From Phorcus lineatus (taxonomy: Eukaryota; Mollusca; Gastropoda; Trochida; Trochidae), in NCBI GenBank assembly GCA_921293015.1, contig OV121087.1:11358501-11422500 (forward strand): a stretch of DNA of 64,000 nt, written 5' to 3'. The notes beneath the pieces are model-generated. The model worked only from the letters and a program-made list of their open reading frames with translations. It was not told the origin of the DNA and ran no database searches. Positions within the stretch are counted from its first letter, which is position 1; each line of letters starts with the position of its first letter. Below are positions 46,609-58,310 of the stretch, in pieces. The translations under genes and the position numbers were made by a program.

Positions 46609-49600
46609 ATGAATCTAACCGCACTAGACCCTAAGAAGCAACCATCACTGAATCTTAATTACTGTCTACTCTGTCAAACAGAAAAACAAGAATGTCTAAG
46701 AATTCCTTATAGTGAAGGTAAACTATCATTTTTAAGAGCGCTAAAGGAGCGATATCATGCAGGGGATGCACGTATCTATAATCAACTTAACACTGTTATT
46801 CATGCGGAGAACAATCAGCCGTCCTTTACATTTAAAAATGACATTGATGTACAATGGCATAAAAGTTGTTTTTCAACATTTACAAGTTCTACCAACATTT
46901 CACGTATCTCATGTAAAACTGCTTGTGAGGATTTGTCCACACCATCTAGAAAAAGAAGACATTCTTTTGACTGGAAATCTCTGTGTATGTTTTGTGGTCA
47001 GAAATCTTTCAACAAGGACAGGAAACTGATCAATGTCTCAACATTTGACTTTTGCAAGACACTGGAGCAAAGAGCCAAGCTCAAAAGAGATCATGACCTC
47101 ATGTGTCAGGTAGGAGACTTTTCAAAACTGATGAGCCTGGAGGCTAGGTATCACAAGGCATGTCACAGCCGATACATTGTTTATGAAAAACAGAAATCAT
47201 CAATTAACAACTATCATCAACTAGCATTTCAACAGTTGATGGAAACACTATTACCAGAGCTTGCACAAGGGAGAGCCTTAGACATGAACGAAATTCTTGA
47301 ACGATATCAAACATTTCTAATCAAACATCTTCCAGAAGATACAGTATCATCATTCTCCAAACATAAACTGAAGGCAAAGATTGAAGCTCAGTATAGTGAT
47401 TCGATCGTTTTCCTACGGACTTCTTCAACAAGACCCGAGCTTGTCATAAGTCATACATTGCAGATACAAGATATAATCAACAGATTTGCCAGCTCTCATG
47501 AGTCTCTATTGGACACCCCAAATGAAAAGGCTAAGCAAACTTTCAATCCAAGCTCAACACTTCTTCACGCTGCAAATTATCTACGATTCCTTTCAAAGAA
47601 TTGTGATGGTATCTCTCATCAGCCTCTTAACCCGTGTGACATTAGAGAAAAGAAGTGTGAAGAAATTATTCCGCATGAACTGTACACATTCTTTTACAGG
47701 CTGCTTGCAGCTTCAGCTATGGATCAAGTTGACATAGATGATGTGAAAGAAAGAGATTCAGCCCTCCACCGTCATATATTATCTATTTGTCAGGATGTTA
47801 TATACATTATTTCAAGTGGGAAATGCCGAACGCCAAAACATGTTGGACTTGGTGTGTCTTTACATCAACTCACACAGTCCCAAGAGGTTGTGCAACTTGT
47901 CAACAGGTACGGACATTCCATCAGCTATGATGAAGTTCAGAGAATTGATGCCAAGTGGGCAGAAATCTTATTGGATCAGGAGGTCACAGTACCTTCAAAT
48001 ATGGTTGTTGGGAGAGTCACTCGAGGAGCTGGTGACAATTTCAATAGGGCAACAGAGTCAGTCATGAATGCAAAACACCATGATGTTGTCAACATGGTAT
48101 TGTACCAGACAGCCACACTTGATTCAGGCAACTTTAGCAGTTTTGTCACCCAACGGAAGAATACAAGGTCAAGGACAATTAAAGATATGAAAGCTGATGT
48201 ATTACTTGAATGTCCATCCATGACAGGGAAAAGGCCAGGACCACAACATCTACTCGGGAAAGTTGATATGTACTGGTTCACAGATTGTTTGATAGAACAT
48301 CAAAACATGAGAGCTATAGATGATGCTCTATTTCTTATCAAAGGCTTTCCATACAAGATGTTTCACGCTGAGTTCACTCCTCTGAAGAATTCGAAGAAAC
48401 CATCTTGGACTGTATATCATGCCACAATGACAACCAACACCAACGTCCAGCAGACTAACATTGGATACTGTCCCATGATTCCTGCCTCTGCAGTAGATTT
48501 CAATACAGTCTATACTATGATGAAAGCATTTCAGCGCATGTTTCTTGCTCTTGGACAAGAATGGACCATGGTAACATACGATGAGGCCATTTACAGCAAG
48601 GCACAGATGATAAAGTGGAAGTCTCCGGAGGAATTTCAGGAAGATGAGTTAGAGATGGGAGGTTTTCATAGAGCAATGAACTTCATCGGCGATATTGGGC
48701 ATATCATGCAAGATAGTGGATTTGAAGACATTCTTGTGGAGTCCAACCTTTATGGACCTGCAATTGTAAATCAACTCATGAAAGGAAAGGCCTATAACCG
48801 AGGGGTTAGAGTTCACAAAATTATGAATGAAGTCTTCAATCGTCTGAGATGGGATGCTTGCAGTGATTGGTTTCTCACCTCAGAGCATTGTTTGTCAGAA
48901 GAAGATTCACATGCCATCCAAACTTCAGTACAGCAGTGTATCACAGCAATGAATGATACAGAATATGACAATGAGGATACAACCCAGGCCCTGTTCATGT
49001 CTGTACAAGATGTAAAACAAAAAGCTGTACCACTTATTGATGTCAGGAAAACATTTATTGAAACAGGCAAAGGCTCTTCCTACACCTTTAACTTCTGGAA
49101 TAACTACATTGATCTGTCTCAACTGCTTCTAGACTATATAGCAGCGAAAAGAGATGACAATACATCTTTGGAACTTGAAACATTTGGAGAGATGTTACCA
49201 TATGACTTCATGTGTGGACATTTGAACTATGCCCGATGGGGATCTGTCAATGTTGCTGAAGGACACCTGCTGAAGGAAAGAAAACCTCATATATATGAAG
49301 CTTTGTCAAATGGAAACTGGTCTCTTCATCACACTGATAGACCATTCAGTGGTATTTGGTATGACATGGGTATTGAACAGTCCCTCAACAAAGAATGTGG
49401 AAAACATCACCAACTGTACACGACAGAGACAGCTCTCAATAAGTACTATCTCACAGCGCATCTTAAAGCAGAAGTAAGAGCAGCAATGAAGCAATTGTCA
49501 GGATTCAAACAAAAGGACATGACTGTGCATAAGGAAAGCACTTCATCTAGGATGACCAAAGATGAATATGACATACAGAAAATTGTCAGTATAGTCTCAC

Positions 49601-51387
49601 AGAGAATGGTTAATCCTTTCACTATTGAAACAGGCTCATCTTCAGACAATAAGCAGCCACTTATCAACATTGCTTCATCAACAGTTGTACCAGAAGATAT
49701 CTCATCTCGTTTGTGCCAAGTCAAGCATGAAGGTGTAAAGGAAATGAAGAACTTCATAACGTCAAGGTTGAATTCAGGTGAAGTAGATTTCTTTGCTCCT
49801 ATGAAGCGATCTGGTATGAAGATTTTTTCGAGTCTTAACAAACAGGCAGTGTCACAGGTGAAGAAGACCTCACAACAGCTCAATGTTGACAGACAGGTAT
49901 TCAGCAGACTAGCAGTCTTAGCACAATCACGGGATATCAACATGAGAGAAGTACTGCAACATGAATTGGCTCCTGTGCCACTCTCATTATTTAATATGGA
50001 TGGAACAATGCGCAAAACTGCAAAAAACATGACTTTGTCTTGGTTGGAAAGAGACTTTGCTATTGACAATATCCCCCATTCCAGTGAATCATCAATACTT
50101 GTTGTGGATTTCATGATGATACTGAGAATGGTATGTACTGATACAAGTTCCTGTAAGACATTTGGAGAACTTTCTGACACAATTCTCTCTGTTATTCTCG
50201 CCCATGGATTCCAGTTCATTGCTGTTGTAGGGGACAGTTATGCTGCAAAATACTCTATCAAAGCTTGTGAGAGATCAAGAAGAGGCCAGATTCAGATGCA
50301 AGACATCTACAAACCTACCAGAAACACACCTCTTCCAAAACAACGGAATAAAATGCTTTCCAACCCAAAGTACAAGACATCTACAGCTGACTTCATAATG
50401 AATGATTGGATCAGACAGTGTCAAGATATTCTACCAGAAAATAATCGTGTCTACTTGGCAGGCGGCTTTTCAGATTCTCATCAGGCTGTGGAAGTTCGAA
50501 AAGGAGGAATGATGAATGTTCCTGAGTTAGAATCTGATCAAGAGGAAGCCGATTCACGCATGTTTCTGCATGTCAGCCATGCTATCAAAAATCTCAATGT
50601 CAAAAGAGTTGTTGTTTGGAGCATAGATTCTGATGTTGCTGCCATTTGTCCAAGAATATGTGTCAAGTTTGACATCAAAGACTTTTTCTTCAAAACTGGT
50701 GTTGGTCAGCGGAAACGTTTCATCCCAATGCACACTGTAGCAAATACAATTGGGAAAGATATGTCGCTAATATTGCCAGCTGTACATGCCCTCACTGGCT
50801 ATGACTCAACAAGTGCTTTCTGTGGCATAGGAAAAGGAAAATGGATGAAATCTATAGCCAGTAATCCTAAATTGATGAAAGGGTTAATGGAACTAGGAGT
50901 GGATGCATCTACAATCACTGATGAGGCTACCAAGTCATGTGTGTCACTAACACATATCACATACAGTCAAAAGAAGGGGAACAACCTGGACACACTTAGG
51001 TATGAACTTTTCTGCAACAAAAAAATCAACAGTGAAAAGCTTCCCCCAACTATGGACGCATTCTTGCTGCACCTGAAACGTGTGAATTACCAAACCTTCA
51101 TTTGGACCCATGCTGAAGAATCTACTCTTAACCTGCCAAACCCTCTCCAGTGTGGCTGGACAACTAGTCCAATAGGACAATTAGTACCTCTGATGATGTC
51201 TCAAAGTCCTGCCCCAGACGCTCTGCTTATATTCATTGACTGTGGGTGCAAAGGCATTTGTGAGAACAGAAGATGCAAGTGCAGAAAAGAGGAAATGACA
51301 TGCAGCGACCTATGTGCTTGTAGCAGTGTGGAATGCACAAACAGAGTAGCTGAGCAAGGGGAAGATTCAGAGGATGATATGGAGTAA
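46609..51387 (+). CDS. Transposon protein with zinc-binding motifs, PIN/FEN-like nuclease region and Cys-rich tail
   Basis: Single-exon coding frame of 1,592 residues. I chose the ATG directly after a TTTTTCAG acceptor; the frame is open for another 18 codons upstream, but those are intronic. Two N-terminal treble-clef-like motifs are visible: C19-x2-C22 with WHKSC near 85, and CMFC near 126 with YHKACH near 184. A central block with TYDEAIY, GGFHRAMNF and LVESNLYG could be a DDE-type or other catalytic core. The C-terminal third has a PIN/FEN-like order: VDFMMI (about 1166), VGDSY (about 1208), EADSRM (about 1312), SIDSDV (about 1339) and LTGYDSTSAFCGIGKGK (about 1400), the last like the helix-turn-helix of flap endonucleases. 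The tail (about 1544-1580) is Cys-rich (CGCKGIC, RCKCRK, CACSSVEC). The proteins are widespread in invertebrate genomes as uncharacterised, transposon-related genes. No frameshift is seen. Confidence 0.85.
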   Translation: MNLTALDPKKQPSLNLNYCLLCQTEKQECLRIPYSEGKLSFLRALKERYHAGDARIYNQLNTVIHAENNQPSFTFKNDIDVQWHKSCFSTFTSSTNISRISCKTACEDLSTPSRKRRHSFDWKSLCMFCGQKSFNKDRKLINVSTFDFCKTLEQRAKLKRDHDLMCQVGDFSKLMSLEARYHKACHSRYIVYEKQKSSINNYHQLAFQQLMETLLPELAQGRALDMNEILERYQTFLIKHLPEDTVSSFSKHKLKAKIEAQYSDSIVFLRTSSTRPELVISHTLQIQDIINRFASSHESLLDTPNEKAKQTFNPSSTLLHAANYLRFLSKNCDGISHQPLNPCDIREKKCEEIIPHELYTFFYRLLAASAMDQVDIDDVKERDSALHRHILSICQDVIYIISSGKCRTPKHVGLGVSLHQLTQSQEVVQLVNRYGHSISYDEVQRIDAKWAEILLDQEVTVPSNMVVGRVTRGAGDNFNRATESVMNAKHHDVVNMVLYQTATLDSGNFSSFVTQRKNTRSRTIKDMKADVLLECPSMTGKRPGPQHLLGKVDMYWFTDCLIEHQNMRAIDDALFLIKGFPYKMFHAEFTPLKNSKKPSWTVYHATMTTNTNVQQTNIGYCPMIPASAVDFNTVYTMMKAFQRMFLALGQEWTMVTYDEAIYSKAQMIKWKSPEEFQEDELEMGGFHRAMNFIGDIGHIMQDSGFEDILVESNLYGPAIVNQLMKGKAYNRGVRVHKIMNEVFNRLRWDACSDWFLTSEHCLSEEDSHAIQTSVQQCITAMNDTEYDNEDTTQALFMSVQDVKQKAVPLIDVRKTFIETGKGSSYTFNFWNNYIDLSQLLLDYIAAKRDDNTSLELETFGEMLPYDFMCGHLNYARWGSVNVAEGHLLKERKPHIYEALSNGNWSLHHTDRPFSGIWYDMGIEQSLNKECGKHHQLYTTETALNKYYLTAHLKAEVRAAMKQLSGFKQKDMTVHKESTSSRMTKDEYDIQKIVSIVSQRMVNPFTIETGSSSDNKQPLINIASSTVVPEDISSRLCQVKHEGVKEMKNFITSRLNSGEVDFFAPMKRSGMKIFSSLNKQAVSQVKKTSQQLNVDRQVFSRLAVLAQSRDINMREVLQHELAPVPLSLFNMDGTMRKTAKNMTLSWLERDFAIDNIPHSSESSILVVDFMMILRMVCTDTSSCKTFGELSDTILSVILAHGFQFIAVVGDSYAAKYSIKACERSRRGQIQMQDIYKPTRNTPLPKQRNKMLSNPKYKTSTADFIMNDWIRQCQDILPENNRVYLAGGFSDSHQAVEVRKGGMMNVPELESDQEEADSRMFLHVSHAIKNLNVKRVVVWSIDSDVAAICPRICVKFDIKDFFFKTGVGQRKRFIPMHTVANTIGKDMSLILPAVHALTGYDSTSAFCGIGKGKWMKSIASNPKLMKGLMELGVDASTITDEATKSCVSLTHITYSQKKGNNLDTLRYELFCNKKINSEKLPPTMDAFLLHLKRVNYQTFIWTHAEESTLNLPNPLQCGWTTSPIGQLVPLMMSQSPAPDALLIFIDCGCKGICENRRCKCRKEEMTCSDLCACSSVECTNRVAEQGEDSEDDME

Positions 51388-51390
51388 GCC

Positions 51391-53019
51391 TGAATATTCA
51401 ATAACTATGAAATCTCTATCTTGTGAAACTGCAATGACTATGAACTGCCTATCTTGTGAATCTTCAATGACTATGAAATCTCTATCTTGTGAATCTTCAA
51501 TGACTATGAAATCTCTATCCTGTGAATATTCAATGACTATGAACTGCCTATCTTGTGAATCTTCAATGACTATGAACTGCCTATCTTGTGTATCTTCAAT
51601 GACTATGAAATCTCTATCTTGTGAATCTTCAATGACAATGAAATCTCTATCTTGTGTATCTTCAATGACTATGAACTGCCTATCCTGTGAATATTCAATG
51701 ACTATGAAATCTCTATCTTGTGAATCTTCAATGACTATGAAATCTCTATCCTGTGAATATTCAATGACTATGAAATCTCTATCTTGTGAATCTTCAATGA
51801 CTATGAACTGCCTATCTTGTGTATCTTCAATGACTATGAAATCTCTATCTTGTGAATCTTCAATGACAATGAAATCTCTATCTTGTGAATCTTCAATGAC
51901 TATGAAATCTCTATCCTGTGAATCTTCAATGACTATGAACTGCCTATCTTGTGAATCTTCAATGACTATGAACTCCCTATCTTGTGAATCTTCAATAACT
52001 ATGAAATCTCTATCTTGTGAAACTGCAATGACTATGAACTGCCTATCTTGTGAATCTTCAATGACTATGAACTGCCTATCTAGTGAATCTTCAATGACTA
52101 TGAAATCTCTATCTTGTGAATCTTCAATGACTATGAACTGCCTATCTTGTGAATCTTCAATGACTATGAACTGCCTATCTTGTGTATCTTCAATGACTAT
52201 GAAATCTCTATCTTGTGTATCTTCAACGACTATGAAATCTCCATCTTGTGAATCTTCAATGACTATGAAATCTCTCTCCTGTGAATCTTCAATGTCTATG
52301 AACTGCCTATCTTGTGAATCTGCAATGACTATGAACTCCCTATCCTGTGAATATTCAATGACTATGAAATCTCTATCCTGTGAATCTTCAATGACTATGA
52401 ACTGCCTATCTTGTGAATCTTCAATGACTATGAACTCCCTATCCTGTGAATCTTCAATGACTATGAAATCTCTATCCTGTGAATATTCAATGACTATGAA
52501 ATCTCTATCCTGTGAATCTTCAATGACTATGAACTGCCTATCTTGTGAATCTTCAATGACTATGAACTCCCTATCCTGTGAATCTTCAATGACTATGAAA
52601 TCTCTATCCTGTGAATATTCAATGACTATGAACTGCCTATCTTGTGTATCTTCAATGACTATGAAATCTCTATCTTGTGAATCTTCAATGACTATGAAAT
52701 CTTTATCTTGTGAATCTTCAATGACTATGAACTCCCTATCTTGTGAATCTCCAATGACTATGAACTGCCTATCCTGTGAATATTCAATGACTATGAAATC
52801 TCTATCCTGTAAATATTCAATAACTATGAACTCCTTATCTTGTGTATCTTCAATAACTATGAACTCCTTATCTTGTGAATATTCAATGACTATGAAATCC
52901 CTATCCTGTGAATATTCGATGACTATTAACTCTCTATCTGATGGATCTTCATTAATTATTGAATCTTTATCTTGTGAATCTTCAATGACTATGAACTTTA
53001 TGACTTGTGGATCTTCAAC
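51391..53019. repeat. 33-bp minisatellite, about 49 units
   Basis: The unit is TCTTCAATGACTATGAAATC plus TCTATCTTGTGAA, with three main variants at the AAATCT / AACTGC / AACTCC position and TCTTGT / TCCTGT alternation. Because 33 is a multiple of three, one plus frame (SSMTMKSLSCE) and one minus frame (DSQDRDFIVIE) stay open across the array. The plus frame is open from 51374 to 53110 and its ATG overlaps the end of the transposon gene by 14 bp. The array probably lies in the 3' part of the transposon transcript. Confidence 0.95.
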
Positions 53020-53720
53020 ATTGACCCAAAAACAGAGCAGGTCAGCATTTCAGGCAAAGATATTTCTTTTTTTTAATTTGGAATGTGCATGTTTTGTGAA
53101 ATGGAAGTAATGTACGAAGCATGTAAAATAGATGCTCTAACTGTGACTGATGATATCAATAAGCTCAATATTGAAGGTAATTGCCTTTGTGAACTCATTA
53201 GTTTGAGAAATCAAATTCATTCCTTGCTTTATATATGATAATGTCAGTATTACACATTAAGAGTCAATTCATGGTAATCCTTTCATACAAACTTCTTCAT
53301 GTATGAATCAGTCCATTTATACAGAAATCCATAATCTAAACACTGACCAACCTTCCCTGGAATACAGCCAAATTTCAATTGTTATGTAGGGTAATATAAC
53401 TAATTCATATAATACACTACTGAAATGTAGATGTCTTGTCTGTTGTATCATGTAAGTGGAAAAAAATTCTTTGAAAACATTAGAATACTTTTCTAAGAAA
53501 ATAAATACAATTTTCTTTCATTTTTTAAATGTTTTTGGCCCAAAAACCAATCAGTGGGTGTAAACAAATAATCTGTTTTATTTTAAGATTATCCACACAT
53601 GTTTACTAGAAAGTTCTATACGCTTAAATAATCATTTGTACAATCATTATCCAATTTATAAAAAAACCACTATTTTCCTTCATTTTTAGGGTTTTTTGTC
53701 AAAAATTGCCGTTTTCTGGA
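53020..53720 (+). other. Transposon interior without a gene
   Basis: AT-rich segment between the minisatellite and the right terminus; no supported ORF. Confidence 0.4.
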
Positions 53721-53721
53721 A

Positions 53722-53866
53722 AATTGCACCACCAGAAAACTTGACATCCCCCTGGATTATGAACTAGAGGTGTTGTAGAAGCTAAAAATGCATTCATAGT
53801 TTTTCTAGCCAATGGGGTGAGCAAACTCCTTAATTAGAGCCCTTTTTGAGTTTGGCTGGTGGACTA
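53722..53866 (-). repeat. Right terminal inverted repeat of the transposon
   Basis: Read on the minus strand it starts TAGTCCACCAGCCAAACTC and contains GCTCACCCC, GGCTAGAAA and GGGATGTCAAGTTTT in the order seen at the left end. Confidence 0.8.
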
Positions 53867-53869
53867 TCT

Positions 53870-54490
53870 AGATTTTTGCAGAAAAGAAATTGAAAATGCA
53901 TATGGACAGTTATTATAGTTATGTTTAAAGCTACGTAAAATCGATATGCGAATACCAGTATTGTTATAGGGCATTGTTAACATTGTTCTTGAGTTAACCA
54001 TGCCCTATTTAAAAAATAAAGAAAAGCATTTTTCGTTTACACAATAAATTTCTTGAAATATTTTGCAAAGGTTGTTATTTTACGAATGCTTCACGTTACA
54101 ACTGTTTAATGTTAAAACATGTTAACACTTTAAAATGACTTGTCCCTTAGATATTCAGGGGAGTTAAGTCACCTCGTGTGCGACAAACTTATTTGAATAT
54201 GCAGAAGGGAGTCAACCAATATAGAGGTGGGGCTTTGCTGCGTTCGGGAGATCAAAACAACAGCTAACAGTAAACACCTTTTTGAACAATAAAGTTCATT
54301 TCCCAAACGAAGTTCGCGGTAAACGGTTAGCTGTCGTCTGTTTAGGTAGTTTTTGATCAGGATATGGTAAAATAATTAGGTTTCTATGAATTTGAGTTTT
54401 TGATCCGAACTATCTTATTATTGAAGATCAAGGTTAATGGATTTTTTTTTTATAACGAATGGTCAGTGGTTAAATAAGATATAGTCATGA
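53870..54490. other. Flank of the transposon
   Basis: No gene is seen between the transposon end and the last SLC26-like exon. Confidence 0.4.
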
Positions 54491-55508
54491 TACTAGTCCA
54501 GCGCATCTTCGACAGTTCTCAACAGACATTCCTTGTGTTTCTCCAGGAATCCGGTACGTTCAAAGATTTCCATCACTTCCTCTGCAAAACATAAAACGGT
54601 GACGTAGAAGTTGTTTTGTAACGATAGTTAAATAGATTTTAACGATGTAATATGAAATTAATGTAGAATGGATACTAATTGTAACACAGATTTATAAGTT
54701 GAACACAAATATTTTAAATCTCTTTCTTCCAAAGTGCTAAATAGAAATAGGTTTCTAAAGTGTTTCAAATGAAATACACGATGGAAGAGGTTCTACCATT
54801 TTTGAATAGATTACGTTCTGTACCTAAGTGTGCAATAACTTACATAAGCTGAAGATAGCCATTAATCCTTTATTCGAACAAACAGTCATGAGGACAAGTA
54901 AAATTTAGTTGCATTCCAATTTGTGCTATCACAAGATAAATTGTCACATCGGTTGACTTGTACTCCGCCAACGTCTGCAAAAGTTATTGTTAGTGTGAGT
55001 TCTAGTCATTAACTTTCCTAATTAATCATTCCTTAGCAATGTCATAAATACGTTATGTCATATATTTGTTAGATATGTTCATAGATAATAGAATGATAAA
55101 GGAACTTTCCATGAAAACATTTTGTTATAAAAACATGTTTCATTTTATTTGATATGTGTTCACGTCGAAAAGCAACATTAATGCAAAAGAAATTATCACC
55201 CAAAATTGAGTTCAAAACGAGATATTTAGTGAAATCTCTTATGCAGAAGATATCGTTTTGGTAGTACTTTGTGAATAACACCTGTCATCGTGAAGTAAAT
55301 GACATCGCAATCGGTTTACATCATCTAGTAATGACATCACAATGCTATGGCGTCAAATACATGATGACGTCATACAGCAAGGACATCGCCGCCTTGGGAG
55401 GCTAAGGCGAGTACATTATTCAGAGATGGAAATGCAATGAAAATGATTTTTAATGATGAAAGAATCTTATTCTCGTGAGATCTTCAATACTCGAAGATAA
55501 GAAGTAAA

Positions 55509-55725
55509 ACTATGCTTTGGATACGGCAGTGTGAAGTTGGATACTTATTCCTTATTTTCCTTAAATCAGGTAATTAAATTATCTATCATTTGAGTATACG
55601 TAAATGGTGGTGCAAATGTTCCTTAACACTCTCAGAAGTCTTTTTCGAATAAGTAAATGGAAAAGTCGAATGTCGAATAAGGAATAAGTAAACAACTTCA
55701 CACTGCCGCATTGGGTATCAGTAGC
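55509..55725. mobile_element. Foldback MITE with about 40-bp inverted ends
   Basis: GGCAGTGTGAAGTTGGATAC and ACTTATTCCTTATT on the left are matched in reverse complement near 55,675-55,713 (AATAAGGAATAAGTAAACAA, then CTTCACACTGCC). The interior is about 130 bp without coding capacity. I could not define a target duplication. Confidence 0.65.
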
Positions 55726-55845
55726 TAGGGGCAGTTAACTCCCATTTGCCATTCGTTAACCTTGATCGCCGCTATCCTTATTTTAAACGTGATGATGTGT
55801 TTGGTTCGCTAATGACTAGGTTTTGTCTGCGTTAAACTGGTGTCA

Positions 55846-55888
55846 GCACGTGCGAGCAGTGAGGCTGCCTTCAGACCCATGTGGAGAG
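55846..55888 (+). mobile_element. SINE fragment
   Basis: CACGTGCGAGCAGTGAGGCT and TCAGACC match the minus-strand element at 9975-10056, but the B box is missing here. Confidence 0.45.
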
Positions 55889-58204
55889 TACAGTAAGTGC
55901 TGAAAGGGACATTGGGTATGTTTTATTAAATATATGTTGTTTTAATACGTGTCAAGATATAATATGTCGTCAACTCAATTCACTTGAATGTTCATCTCCA
56001 GATGCCGACCGTATTACGTTTACTGCTGTTCAAAAGACAATGACCTCATACAAATTCAAAGTGAGGTTTGATTTTTAATTGCGTGCCAAAGGGGTACGTT
56101 GTCCATTTTTCGACAAGAAATCTCTAAGGTGGCTTCACTAGGTCTACAAGCATCAACGTAGTTATTTTCTTTAGCAGTTTTTACTTCCCCATAAACAAAC
56201 ACGATTGATAAACTATGACATATTTGTCATCAACGACATATCCCCAATGCCCCTTCATTTTGACTTACACACGCAGGTGTCGAGACTTACCCAGCGGAAA
56301 TAACGCCCATCACCTTCACGTCGAAGCTCCCCTGGAAATTGGCAACATATGAAACCCCAGTACCGATGATTACCTGCATAATATGTTATACAAAGCAATT
56401 AATGAATAATTAATCTTAAATTTTAGCAATGTCATTTTTGGCGGAGATCTTCACCTTTTTAATGTGTTATGTTTTGTGGATTGCATTTTCCAAATTACGA
56501 TTGGTTCGTTGACAGTGGTTGTTGTTCATAGTTGTTTGATATACACATTATACATTATTTCCAATTGTTGGATCGGATGTGCAAATTCTACAGTGGTGAG
56601 GAATTTAATGATCAATGTAGGATTCGCAGGTCATTTCGTCTGAAGTTATGGCTGTTTTCCTTTTCTTTTTTCATTGTAGCTCCTTTATTTCAAATTTGCA
56701 ATAGGATTATCGTTCTTGGGTTACCGAAACAGATCCGAACCTCTGTTTTATAAGAGTTATAAATGTATATTTACAGTTTTTGGAATTTCAATTTTCTAAA
56801 CAGTTAAGGGAACAATTCTGTTATCTACAACTACCAAAAGCTTCATACTTTCACCTATACGTAAAGTAATTCATTTGTCATTCAATTATGTCTTATTTTA
56901 TTCTTGCCTAAAGGTATTTCAATTGTAACAGCTGACTAGAAAGAAAATGACTCTGGTTACCTCTGTCGGGAGATTAGGAAAGTAAATGTTCAGAATTTGC
57001 ATTTACCACGACGAGTTCTATTGGAAGAGGAACGCGCAGTTTGTGGCGAAACCTCTCGTTGATCTGGGTCTTGATGCCGTAGATGATGATCTGCGGATGT
57101 CACTACAGGAACCCAGTTGCAGGAACCGATGTTCTTGAATATCTCAATCCATGTCTGGGAGGATGATCACACTTGTTCAGTACATTAATGTACTAGTGTT
57201 CCAAACAAATTAAACTTCTACATGATTTCAGTAACGTCAGTGCTTCTTACACAATTAAATGTCATGAGAAAGAATCCTTAAGCAGTGATGTACACAACAC
57301 TTTTCTATTTCATCATAACATTTGAAACTAGCAGTTCTATCGTATAATATATGAACATAAAATGCAATGAAATTCATATGCATATATGAAACTTTTATCT
57401 GCTATTATCCTCGATGTTATCAACGGCAATCTTATTTGATTGTATAGTAACCTACTCTATCATCGTTATAATTGGGGTCACACTACCTACATTGTTCAAA
57501 ACTGGCCATAGCAGGATTCCAACAGCTAGCCATTTCGACACGAATTTGTACTTTTACAATTAGATTGTTCTCAAACATGACAATGCCAGACCTTAATTAC
57601 TTAAAATGGTAACAATGATAATTCAGTATCTTAAACTTGCAAGAAATTGAGATTTTGTAACAAACGAATTTGCATATTCAAGTAAGTCGTGGCATTGCAA
57701 TATAATTGTTTCCACACTTGAAGACCCCGACGGTAACATTTTGAGTCCGAGTACGTTCTGACTGGTAAGGACATGTATAGCCACCCCGGACGGAAATCCA
57801 CTGATGAGATATTCAGACATATATGTCGTTACGAACCCACATCCAAGCTTTCCGAGTACCATCTGAAAATGTCTCGTTCTCGTTTTCATACGATGTTTTC
57901 AGTAAAAACCCTGAACAAGCATTACATGTCATTACTTGTGTAACATATATTGTCATTCATATACCACAGACAGTTATCTACAAACAGCAGCACATGTTGC
58001 TTTGTTTCAAGTGCACGTCATACCAGGTTTTAACAACTTGAATATTTATTGATTTCTATGAGAGTAACCATTATCATGGGAAATACATTTAACAAGCATC
58101 TTGCAATATTGTCCTATCGTTAAATAATCATTATACACCCGTGACGTCATCCTTTTTTTAAGCACAGAATCGTAACCTGGAGGTAGGATTTGAATGACAC
58201 CAAT

Positions 58205-58310
58205 TAAACTCTATCTGTACTTAAAGACCCTCACATGAGGTCTAACTGTGATCTAGAAACCTCATTTGAGGTCTATCTGTGATTCACAGACCTTCGCTGC
58301 AGTCTATCCG
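58205..58310. repeat. Tandem repeat with palindromic core
   Basis: About three units of roughly 36 bp of the form 'GACCTCAYNTGAGGTCTAWCTGTGA'. The core CCTCA-TGAGG is an inverted repeat. It lies inside the SLC26-like relic. Confidence 0.6.

Larger units (their letters stand above)
45100..53866 (+). mobile_element. Large DNA transposon with intact ORF, Academ-like
   Basis: The two ends are inverted copies: TAGTCCACCAGCCA at 45100 and its reverse complement ending at 53866, with further matches inward (GCTCACCCC, GGCTAGAAA, GGATGTCAAGTTT, GTGGTGCA) over about 140 bp. TCT flanks both ends (45097-45099 and 53867-53869) as a 3-bp target duplication. The interior carries a single long gene and a 1.6-kb minisatellite. 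The coding region is unbroken over 4.8 kb while introns and flanks are full of stops, so the insertion is young or the protein is under selection. The FEN/XPG-like nuclease and 3-bp duplication point to the Academ superfamily; I know this from the general description of that group and have not compared sequences. Confidence 0.8.

Noticed and set aside
51374-53110. A separate 578-residue gene
   Set aside because: It exists only because a 33-bp repeat keeps a frame open. Kept as a finding, not as a CDS.
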